Below are positions 22,975-28,554 of a DNA stretch of 28,554 nt, in pieces (the first letter of the stretch is position 1; each line of letters begins with the position of its first letter). The position numbers and the translations under genes were made by a program. Below the pieces are notes generated by a model that did no database searches, had not been told where the DNA came from, and saw only the letters and a program-made list of their open reading frames with translations. This DNA comes from CAYJUM01 sp964478915 (GTDB taxonomy: Bacteria > Nitrospirota > Nitrospiria > Nitrospirales > Nitrospiraceae), in NCBI GenBank assembly GCA_964478915.1, contig CAYZKG010000018.1, positions 1 to 28,554 on the forward strand. The letters are read 5' to 3'.

Positions 22975-23853
22975 CTACTTCCTCGCAAACACCCCGATCA
23001 CGGACGGGAGGGGGATATGGGACTGCCCGCTCCCGTCCACCACTGACCGCCACTCCTCGATCGCTCCGGCCCGAATGTTCTGCAGCAAGTTGTCCTGAAT
23101 CAGCAGGTCCGACGACGCTCCGCCGTCCATCGCCATCGCCAGCGCAATTCCGAGAGGGCCTTCCCGAAGACAGACCGCCAATTCCCAGAGCGCCACGGTA
23201 TCAGTCGTTTTGATGATCAGGATCCGGCCGCGCTGGTCCTCCCCTACCACGGTTTGGTGCGCCCGCTTGCCGCTGTGCCGGACTCGTGGGTTTCCGGTCC
23301 GGTCCAGGAGCATGATGGATTGTGCCGCTTCCCGGTACGGGAGATTCTGGACGAGCGCCGGTTCGGTCTCGAGGTCAACGACGCGCGCTTTTGGCAGCTT
23401 GGTCTGGGCCGCAGCCGGCTCGGCGACGAACAGACCCAGCCACCTCGGGTGCGGATTCGCCCCCAACCAGCGCCCGTCTTTGCGGAGCAAGCCCAAATAC
23501 GAATAATCGGCTCGGAACAGGCCGGCATTGAACATGACGCTCGCTCCGGTCCGGTACTGCCACTCTTGGATGGTCAGTGGCGCCGCCATGCCTTCATCCT
23601 GAAAATGATAGGTCGAAAAGCGAAATCGCTCTGGATCGATTTTCAGGATCAGCAAGGCAGGGACCTTCTCCTCACACCGGGCTCCTGGGTCCCAGCCCAC
23701 GAATTCGAGACCGTCCTGCAGACGATCCCAGGTCGGCTCCCCTGCAGTCGCTGGACTTTCCGTGATGAGTGCGCAGAGACCGAGCAGAAGAGGACAAAGA
23801 GCAATGAAGCGCCGTGGCCGTACCGGGCATCCGGTCTCACCGCACGAGATCAT
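22975..23853 (-). CDS. exported phosphodiester glycosidase-like (NAGPA/DUF2233) protein
   Basis: 292 residues from ATG 23853, chosen because GAGG lies 6 bases upstream; the gene then overlaps the TIGR01777 gene by 17 bases. A signal segment spans about 12-38 (RRFIALCPLLLGLCALITESPATA). The body has the NAGPA/DUF2233 pattern: ASVMFNAGLFRADYSYLGLLRKDGRW, HQTVVGEDQRGRILIIKT and the hallmark AMAMDGGASSDLLI near the C-terminus. NAGPA removes GlcNAc from phosphodiester-linked sugars; bacterial relatives act on cell-wall or exopolysaccharide phosphodiesters. Substrate here unknown. Confidence 0.82.
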   Translation of the reverse strand: MISCGETGCPVRPRRFIALCPLLLGLCALITESPATAGEPTWDRLQDGLEFVGWDPGARCEEKVPALLILKIDPERFRFSTYHFQDEGMAAPLTIQEWQYRTGASVMFNAGLFRADYSYLGLLRKDGRWLGANPHPRWLGLFVAEPAAAQTKLPKARVVDLETEPALVQNLPYREAAQSIMLLDRTGNPRVRHSGKRAHQTVVGEDQRGRILIIKTTDTVALWELAVCLREGPLGIALAMAMDGGASSDLLIQDNLLQNIRAGAIEEWRSVVDGSGQSHIPLPSVIGVFARK

Positions 23854-24751
23854 GAAGCGCCTCATCAAGCGTTGGATATCCGAACCGGAGCCCCATCGCC
23901 TGGGCGCGCTGCGGCACGACCCGCTGCCCCGTCAGGAGCAGTTCCTCCGCCATCTGTCCCCAGACGAGCTTCAGCATAAACGCCGGGACGCGCGCCCAGG
24001 TGGGCCGGTGAAGGACCCGGCCGAGCACGCGACTGAACTCTTCATTCGTCACCGGCTCCGGGGCTGTGGCATTGATCGGTCCGCGGATGTCTTGGGTGAG
24101 CAGGGTGAGCAGCAGTTCGATGAGATCGCTCCGGTGGATCCAGGACATCCACTGAGTCCCGCGGCTGATCGGGCCTCCCAGGCCCATCCGGAAGGCCGGC
24201 AGCATCTTGGCAAGGGCCCCGCCGGGACCGAGGACCACGCCGATCCGCGGCAGGACCACCCGGATGCCGAGCGGCTGAGCGACCGAGGCCGCGGTTTCCC
24301 ATTCCTGGCACAGCTCGGCCAGAAAGCCCCTGCCGGCTCCCGCCTCTTCGGTCAGCGCCTCGTCCCCGCGGGAGCCATAGTAGCCGATAGCGGACGCGCT
24401 CACGAAGACGGTCGGCTTGCGTCCCGATCGGGAGAGCGCGGAGACCAGTACGGCCGTCGTCCCCACGCGGCTCTCCCGAATGGCCGCCTTGCGTGCCTCG
24501 CTCCAGCGGCCGGCGGCCACCGGTTCCCCGGCCAGGTTCACCACCGCGTCGGACTCTTCCAGCGCCCGGATCAGGCCGGGAGAGGCGCCGACAGCGGGGG
24601 ACCAGCCGAGCACAGCAGCCTGAGGGGGAAGGTGGTCGCGCGCACGCGCGGCGTCACGCGTGAGCACCGTCACGGCGTGGCCGAGTCCGACCAGGCGGTC
24701 GCAGAGCGCTCGCCCGATAAACCCGGTCCCGCCGGTGATGACCAGACGCAT
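23837..24751 (-). CDS. TIGR01777 family NAD-dependent epimerase (YfcH/SulA-like)
   Basis: 304 residues starting MRLVITGGTGFIGRALCDRL, an extended SDR Rossmann start (TGGTGFIG). Family features follow: VNLAGEPVAAGRWSEARKAAIRESRVGTT, FVSASAIGYYG, LRIGVVLGPGGALAKMLPAFRMGLGGPISRG-type text and the WIHRSDLI motif. The C-terminal DUF1731 region reads VPAFMLKLVWGQMAEELLLTGQRVVPQRA. The YxxxK pair seen in many SDRs is replaced, as usual in this family. Role unknown, often linked to cell division inhibition or lipid/sugar metabolism. The ATG lies about 4 bases after the predicted transcription start, with no ribosome site. The glycosidase-like gene overlaps its end. Confidence 0.9.
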   Translation of the reverse strand: MRLVITGGTGFIGRALCDRLVGLGHAVTVLTRDAARARDHLPPQAAVLGWSPAVGASPGLIRALEESDAVVNLAGEPVAAGRWSEARKAAIRESRVGTTAVLVSALSRSGRKPTVFVSASAIGYYGSRGDEALTEEAGAGRGFLAELCQEWETAASVAQPLGIRVVLPRIGVVLGPGGALAKMLPAFRMGLGGPISRGTQWMSWIHRSDLIELLLTLLTQDIRGPINATAPEPVTNEEFSRVLGRVLHRPTWARVPAFMLKLVWGQMAEELLLTGQRVVPQRAQAMGLRFGYPTLDEALHDLVR

Positions 24752-24761
24752 GGTGCGTCGG

Positions 24762-24790
24762 AGTATAGAGAGCGGCCGGAGCAGCGTCAA
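24762..24790 (-). promoter_or_regulatory. strong promoter giving a near-leaderless TIGR01777 message
   Basis: On the minus strand TTGACG (24790-24785), exactly 17 bases, then TATACT (24767-24762). Transcription would begin near 24755, four bases before ATG 24751. This is the best-matching promoter in the window. Confidence 0.6.
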
Positions 24791-24791
24791 T

Positions 24792-24813
24792 GCACCTACG
24801 GTGCCTACGGCAC
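24792..24813. other. two overlapping small hairpins
   Basis: GCACC-TAC-GGTGC (24792-24804) and GTGCC-TAC-GGCAC (24801-24813) are perfect 5-bp stems that share bases, so only one can form at a time. They lie between the stop of a 58-codon ORF and the TIGR01777 promoter. Confidence 0.3.
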
Positions 24814-24990
24814 TCAGCTTCCACACCTCTCACACCCGTAGAACAGGTACCCGGACCCTTCCGGGCTCATCACCCATTGCATCTTCAGAGCAATGGGTTC
24901 CCGACCGGAAGCCTTCGGAAATTCCTTCCGCGGACTCCAGTCAGTTTCCGCTTTCCTTGTCGGCTGAGCCTCGGGGGGTCCCCGCTCCAT
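24814..24990 (-). CDS. possible 58-residue protein with C-terminal CxxC
   Basis: An open frame from ATG 24990 to TGA 24814. Residues 1-30 are polar and rich in Pro, Arg and Lys. Residues 34-58 look more protein-like (IALKMQWVMSPEGSG, then YLFYGCERCGS), ending in a CxxC pair such as half a zinc ribbon. The frame is open a further 12 codons upstream without a standard start codon. No convincing ribosome site. It could be the remnant of a larger gene or a genuine small protein; another frame across it is also open. The rest of the 470-base gap 24752-25221 holds only hairpins (CCCATTGC/GCAATGGG at 24873-24897 within this ORF) and nothing I recognise. Confidence 0.35.
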   Translation of the reverse strand: MERGPPEAQPTRKAETDWSPRKEFPKASGREPIALKMQWVMSPEGSGYLFYGCERCGS

Positions 24991-25221
24991 CGGCGAGTCG
25001 TTTCCGTGCCGCAGACACCGCTTAAGCTATATGGTAAGACCGCGATTCGCGATGCAGCTCCGGCCATCCCTGTAAGGGCTTAAGAACCGAGTTTATAGAT
25101 CGCTGGACGGTACTTGGGACGGAGAATGGGTTTGCCTCGGCGCGGGCCGCTTCAAGCCAGGCGGCTTTGGCAATCAGTGGATCCGCCGTCGGCTTCACTA
25201 CTGCCTGTCGCCAAACCAGCC

Positions 25222-25461
25222 TTACGCTTCCTCATATGCCTTTAAGAAGTCTGCTCGCGGGATGCCGGCTTGAGTGCAGATCGTCCGTAAGGTCGAGCCC
25301 TTGATAAATAGATGGTTTGGCATGGTCAGTGGGGTTCGGGTTCCGTCCGCATTCTCCCGAACCATCGCGATGTGCTCCTGCTCTCGCACCAGACGAAAAC
25401 CTAACTGCACAAATGCCCTTATGACTCTAGCTTTAGGAGCATCAATGGGGAACTTGGGCAC
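25222..25461 (-). CDS. hicA: HicA-family toxin (mRNA interferase)
   Basis: 79 residues from GTG 25461. The dsRBD-like HicA fold is recognisable: DAPKARVIRAFVQLGFRLVREQEHIAMVREN, the loop GTRTPLTMPNH, and KGSTLRTICTQAGIPRADFLKAYEE. The catalytic His is His30 in EQEHIAM, where classic members have GSH. HicA cuts mRNA until bound by HicB. The start overlaps the hicB stop by one base (TAGTG), so the two are translationally coupled. GGAG lies about 10 bases upstream. Confidence 0.9.
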   Translation of the reverse strand: MPKFPIDAPKARVIRAFVQLGFRLVREQEHIAMVRENADGTRTPLTMPNHLFIKGSTLRTICTQAGIPRADFLKAYEEA

Positions 25462-25685
25462 TAGATCGCCACTCCAGCCTCTGCTACGAAAGCTTCCAGC
25501 ACAGGTGACTCGCCGTCCAGTACATCCTGGCCAAAGGTCTCGATATGGGAACGGATGGCCGACTTCACGTCAGCCAAGGCTTCCTCATAGGTATCCCCCT
25601 CGCCCACAACAACTCCCTTGAGACCCAGGGGATAGGCCACATAGCCATCAGGATGCTTTTCCACGATGATTTTGAATTGTCTCAT
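25461..25685 (-). CDS. hicB: HicB-family antitoxin (short form)
   Basis: 74 residues: FKIIVEKHPDGYVAYPLGLKGVVVGEGDTYEEALADVKSAIRSHIETFG is the HicB partial RNase-H fold. No C-terminal DNA-binding domain is present, so self-repression would need another route. The antitoxin gene comes first, the reverse of the classic hicAB order. GGGAG lies 9 bases before the ATG. The pair follows the DUF4926 gene on the same strand after about 290 bases. Confidence 0.88.
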   Translation of the reverse strand: MRQFKIIVEKHPDGYVAYPLGLKGVVVGEGDTYEEALADVKSAIRSHIETFGQDVLDGESPVLEAFVAEAGVAI

Positions 25686-25808
25686 TGTGATTAGCTCCCT
25701 TTTTTATGCGTCGTGCGTTGTTGTTTCAACAGGACCTTCGGGCGAGCCATACTCACCGGTTCATTCTCGAACGTCATGGAATGGTCTCCATTCTCGCATG
25801 AGTCCTCA

Positions 25809-25853
25809 GCAGGGGCAACTGCCGTAGAGATCATAGACCAGCCGGTCAATTTG
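25809..25853 (-). pseudogene. remnant of a restriction-modification gene 3' end
   Basis: Read on the minus strand, 25853-25809 gives QIDRLVYDLYG then SCPC and a stop. The intact methyltransferase gene has EIDRLVYDLYGLTEDE near its C-terminus. Over 29 bases (25822-25850 against 26738-26766) the two DNA stretches differ at only 5 sites, mostly third codon positions. No longer frame surrounds it, so it is a decayed scrap of a related gene. The rest of 25686-25979 has a hairpin (25885-25901) and no gene. Confidence 0.6.
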
Positions 25854-25884
25854 GGATCGGACTATAGCAAACCCTCCCTGCAAA

Positions 25885-25901
25885 GGCCCACCACGTGGGC
25901 C
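25885..25901 (-). terminator. hairpin downstream of the DUF4926 gene
   Basis: GGCCCAC-CAC-GTGGGCC is a perfect 7-bp stem with a 3-base loop, about 80 bases after the DUF4926 stop. There is no U-run, so it is a weak terminator candidate. Confidence 0.35.
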
Positions 25902-25979
25902 GGCGCAGGGCGGATCTGGCGCGGGCGGGATGAGGGTTGGGGATCACGGAGCCCAATGCCGGCGGCGAGGTGTGTCTCA

Positions 25980-26189
25980 TCACGCGGGCTGATAGTGCAG
26001 CACGAGCAGTTGGCCGGCTTTCAGGGGGAGCGTGGCGTATGTTCGGCCTTCATTATCCACAAACTCCACCTCAAACACACCTGGACCAAGCGATTCCACC
26101 ACGGTCCCCACTTGCCCGCGCTTCAAGCCGCGATCAGGAATATCCTCGGTGAGAGCCACCACATCCAGTATGCGAATTTCTCGGTTCAT
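25980..26189 (-). CDS. DUF4926 family small protein
   Basis: 69 residues: ILDVVALTEDIPDRGLKRGQVGTVVESLGPGVFEVEFVDNEGRTYATLPLKAGQLLVL. This is the DUF4926 pattern, an SH3-like small barrel (LDVVAL, LxxGxxGTVVE, VEFxDxxGxTY, LxLxxxQLL). Function is unknown; members often sit beside DUF6883 genes and the pair has a toxin-antitoxin-like gene layout. It starts 12 bases after the DUF6883 stop, with GGGAG 8 bases before the ATG. By position it is the third gene of the methyltransferase operon. Confidence 0.85.
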   Translation of the reverse strand: MNREIRILDVVALTEDIPDRGLKRGQVGTVVESLGPGVFEVEFVDNEGRTYATLPLKAGQLLVLHYQPA

Positions 26190-26201
26190 AATGTATGCTC
26201 C

Positions 26202-26692
26202 CTACAGGATAACGTAACACGAGGTGAATCGTGGAAACTCCTCGCCGTGACGAATGATCCACAAACTTCTCACGGTTGCTGGTACGCCCGGGCCTTGTGC
26301 NNNNNNNNNNNNNNNNNNNNNNNNNNNNNNNNNNNNNNNNNNNNNNNNNNNNNNNNNNNNNNNNNNNNNNNNNNNNNNNNNNNNNNNNNNNNNNNNNNNN
26401 CGTGACGAATGATCCACAAACTTCTCACGGTTGCTGGTACGCCCGGGCCTTGTGCAGGGAAGTCTAGCGCATACCGCTGCCCATAGTCATCTGCGCCGAG
26501 GAAAAGGGCATCTTCCCGCAACACGGCCTCCAAGAGCCTCTGACGGACCTCCTCTGCATGATCTGCCGTCCACCCCAAGACGCTTTTAAAGACGCGGGCC
26601 TTATGCTGACCGCGTGGGTGCTCAGAACTCAAGCAATAATCCCGGAGCTTTCTGACATCAACAACCGCGTTCTCAGCATGAGGGAGTTTCAT
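26202..26692 (-). CDS. DUF6883 family protein, intact once the artificial gap is closed
   Basis: The coordinates include a false gap. Removing one copy of the duplicated 55 bases and the 100 Ns leaves 336 bases, which encode a continuous 111-residue protein from ATG 26692 to TAG 26204. It starts MKLPHAENAVVDVRKLRDYCL and contains HPRGQHKARVFKSVLGW, DAEEVRQRLLEAVL-like text and YALDFPAQGP, then RSLWIIRHGEEFPRFTSCYVIL. This matches the DUF6883 pattern (HKARVF... LG; G-x-RYxxDF; V-R-S-x-W). Its ATG overlaps the methyltransferase stop (ATGA), so its translation is coupled to that gene, and DUF4926 follows. Function is unknown. Confidence 0.82.
26246..26455. other. scaffold gap flanked by identical 55-bp ends (assembly artefact)
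   Basis: 26246-26300 and 26401-26455 are the same 55 bases, separated by exactly 100 Ns (26301-26400). Two contigs overlapping by a k-mer length were joined with a default gap rather than merged. Closing it restores a complete reading frame, so no sequence is missing. Confidence 0.92.
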
Positions 26693-28554
26693 GCTCCCTT
26701 GCCTTGCTCCACGATAGCGATTTCGTCCTCGGTCAGTCCATAGAGGTCGTAAACCAGGCGGTCAATTTCGCGGTCGGTGGCGTCAATCTGCTGCTGGATA
26801 CGGGTCTTGTCATTCGGGTTCTTGGCTTTGCCGAGCCGCTTGTGCAGGTCCAGCATGCGCTCGACCAGAGAGACCATTTGGTCGTGCTTGGCTGTGTCGG
26901 CTTTATCGCTGAAGTTGATGACTCGGATGGGCACCTTCTCCATGTATTGATAAATCAGCCGATACCGGTATTTGCCGGCGCGGATGCCGAACGGGATGCT
27001 GATGTTGCTGATCGTAAACCAAAAGAGCCGGCTGTTTAGAATACCGAGCAAATAAGGATCATCCACACCCAGGCAGTAGGCAGTGTTAGCGAGGTAGGTA
27101 CCGGAGTGATCGAGAAAGAACCGTGGCTCCTTGCAAATGTCGGGGAAGATGACCTTCGGGCCGTCGAAGATTGGATAGTAGGCTACATCATCCTGGATTT
27201 CGTACCATTCGTAGATGCCCGGTTTCCGCCCTAACTTATCCTTGGAAGACTTCTTCGGTGTTAGCTGTGCCTTCCACTTCGACAGGTGGTTTCTGATGGC
27301 CGGATAGCGGCTGATATCTACTCCCCGCCGTGTGAAAATCAACCAGAGGCCAGGATTCTCAACGTAGTAGCTCCTGATGTCCTCACCACTGAGTAGCGGT
27401 TTAATTAACTCCGCGCTGGTTTTGTTTTTCGCAATCAGGGCTTTTCGCGTCGATGAATCGATGACGAAGGCATCATTCAAACCGGTCGTCACGCCGCGGA
27501 AGAACCGGCCTCTGACGTATTCGCCCAATGGTTTACCAACTTTCATTACCTTCTCGAAGGCTGCAGCCTCTTCGTCCGACTTGAGTGCCCACGCTTCCAG
27601 GGAGAGGCGCTGATGCGGGATAGTGAAATGGTTAGCGGTCGCGTAGGCATTGAGATCACTGATTTCGAGCGATGGAATGCGAGAGACTTCTACGCGAGCG
27701 GGCTGCTTGGTTTTTGCGATAAGCGGAATGCAGACGTATGTGTCCTTAGCATTCTCGAACACGGGAAGCCCGCCGAAATCGAGAATGCTAAGAACCGCTG
27801 CGTGTTTCTTGAGCGTGCGGCGCAGCGGTTCGCCATAAGTCACACGGAGGAAACTGCTGGAAATGATGAAGCTAAAGCGTCCACCTTCGCGGAGCAGTTT
27901 AACGCTCCGCTCCATGAAGTATGCGTAAAGGTCCGCCACGCCATCAAAGGCTTCATAGTGCGTAGAGAAATAATCCTTGAAGTCGGAAAGCGATTCCTGG
28001 CGCACGTATGGTGGATTGCCGATGACCACATCAAACCCACCGGCCTGCATAACCTCGGAGAATCCAGCGTTCCAATCGAACGGATTGATTCGGCGCATCG
28101 TCTCTTCATCCGGGAAAAAGTCCTCCGTGAGATAGTCAGTTCCGATTAGGCTGTTCCCGCATTTGATGTTGCGGCCAAGGTCCGGTAGCGCCCGTTCCTT
28201 CACAAAGGACAATTGCCGCTTCAGCGTCTCGTCGCTTTCCCCTTCCAGCACTTTGAGCAAGAGACTCAGCTTGGTGACCTCTACGGCCTGACTGTCAATA
28301 TCCACGCCATAGATATTGTTGAGCAGGATGCGCTTCTTCTCCTGCGAGATCAGGCGCCAGTCGCCGCCGGCCGTCCGGTAGAGCTCTTTCTTGTGCTTGT
28401 CCGGCCCGTCCTTCATGTACCAGTCGCGGTGATAGTTCATGAGATAATCGTACGCGCCGATCAGGAACGAGCCGGAGCCGCAGGCCGGGTCGAGGATGTG
28501 GAGCTTTGCGATCTGATTGGGCGTCTTGCCTTCGCAGAGCTTGCCGACTGTCTG
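26689..28554 (-). CDS. Eco57I-type DNA adenine methyltransferase / type IIG restriction-modification protein (5' end off window)
   Basis: 621 residues are visible and the frame is open to the right edge. SAM-binding motif I is LDPACGSGSFL (about 21-31), IYGVDIDSQAVEVTKLSLLL follows (motif II), and catalytic motif IV is VIGNPPYVRQE (NPPY at about 180-183), diagnostic of N6-adenine methylation. About 300-560 is a TaqI-like target-recognition domain (PLLSGEDIRSYY, WLIFTRRGVDISRYPAIRNHL, YLLGILNSRLFWFTI). The C-terminus is a helical tail ending TDREIDRLVYDLYGLTEDEIAIVEQG. The fused nuclease expected in type IIG enzymes would lie upstream, outside the window. The stop overlaps the DUF6883 start by four bases. 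Confidence 0.88.
   Translation of the reverse strand, partial: QTVGKLCEGKTPNQIAKLHILDPACGSGSFLIGAYDYLMNYHRDWYMKDGPDKHKKELYRTAGGDWRLISQEKKRILLNNIYGVDIDSQAVEVTKLSLLLKVLEGESDETLKRQLSFVKERALPDLGRNIKCGNSLIGTDYLTEDFFPDEETMRRINPFDWNAGFSEVMQAGGFDVVIGNPPYVRQESLSDFKDYFSTHYEAFDGVADLYAYFMERSVKLLREGGRFSFIISSSFLRVTYGEPLRRTLKKHAAVLSILDFGGLPVFENAKDTYVCIPLIAKTKQPARVEVSRIPSLEISDLNAYATANHFTIPHQRLSLEAWALKSDEEAAAFEKVMKVGKPLGEYVRGRFFRGVTTGLNDAFVIDSSTRKALIAKNKTSAELIKPLLSGEDIRSYYVENPGLWLIFTRRGVDISRYPAIRNHLSKWKAQLTPKKSSKDKLGRKPGIYEWYEIQDDVAYYPIFDGPKVIFPDICKEPRFFLDHSGTYLANTAYCLGVDDPYLLGILNSRLFWFTISNISIPFGIRAGKYRYRLIYQYMEKVPIRVINFSDKADTAKHDQMVSLVERMLDLHKRLGKAKNPNDKTRIQQQIDATDREIDRLVYDLYGLTEDEIAIVEQGKGA

Noticed and set aside
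23762..24841. A 359-codon open frame on the plus strand
   Set aside because: Antisense to the TIGR01777 gene, which has the clear TGGTGFIG and family motifs. The plus-strand frame is low in hydrophobic residues and has no motif.
26301..26400. A true disruption of the DUF6883 gene, e.g. by an insertion
   Set aside because: The 55-bp identity of both flanks and the exact recovery of a 111-codon frame show an unmerged contig overlap instead.
26246..26455. A 55-bp direct repeat, such as a target-site duplication or attachment site
   Set aside because: Both copies abut a 100-N default gap exactly, which is what contig-end overlap gives; no mobile gene is present.

Overview
The window is GC-rich, densely coded bacterial chromosome, and the N run near its right end shows it comes from a scaffolded (probably metagenomic) assembly. 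The organism looks like a member of Nitrospirota, possibly Nitrospira-like. This is inference from the overall gene style: tig-clpP-clpX beside a PilZ gene, an FtsH-ClpB pair, a long TatA, and 7-bp-period intergenic repeats. There is no rRNA or other decisive marker. No insertion sequence, CRISPR array or replication origin was seen.

Layout. 1-1056 is a minus-strand run: a single-domain PAS protein, a small protein, a phasin-like coiled-coil protein and the first codons of an FAD/NAD-binding oxidoreductase. 1309-3860 holds an S8 (subtilisin/kexin-like) protease with a P domain and, divergently, a small gene that matches the protease's own N-terminal prodomain without gaps. 3862-6312 has a four-helix membrane protein resembling styrene-oxide isomerases and a PepF-type M3 oligopeptidase. 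6491-11790 reads rightward: an exported protein, an FtsH-type membrane protease and the ClpB disaggregase. 11900-13531 is a class III nucleotide cyclase with an unusual N-terminus. A tRNA-Leu(UAG) follows, then the protein quality-control cluster tig-clpP-clpX and a PilZ-like gene.

17651-20577 is on the minus strand: an M24 peptidase, a long TatA and a HEAT-repeat lipoprotein. 20690-22070 is an ElyC/YdcF-like envelope protein followed by pyrE. 22108-24751 holds a small lipoprotein, an exported rhodanese, a phosphodiester-glycosidase-like exported protein and a TIGR01777 epimerase. The rest, 24752-28554, is an accessory island. It holds a 58-codon ORF, a hicB-hicA toxin-antitoxin pair, a scrap of a decayed restriction-modification gene, a DUF4926 gene, a DUF6883 gene broken only by an assembly gap, and most of an Eco57I-type DNA methyltransferase/restriction gene that runs off the right edge.

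How it fits together. The core theme is proteostasis: FtsH, ClpB, trigger factor, ClpXP, PepF, the M24 peptidase and the S8 protease. The accessory end is a defence and toxin-antitoxin island in which the methyltransferase, DUF6883 and DUF4926 genes are translationally coupled or closely packed. The best leads are: the stand-alone prodomain beside its cognate protease; the methyltransferase-DUF6883-DUF4926 operon, with proof that the 100-N gap is artificial; the duplicated amphipathic helix in the long TatA; the phage-domain/MmyB-like/cyclase fusion; and the two 7-bp-period repeat arrays at gene ends.
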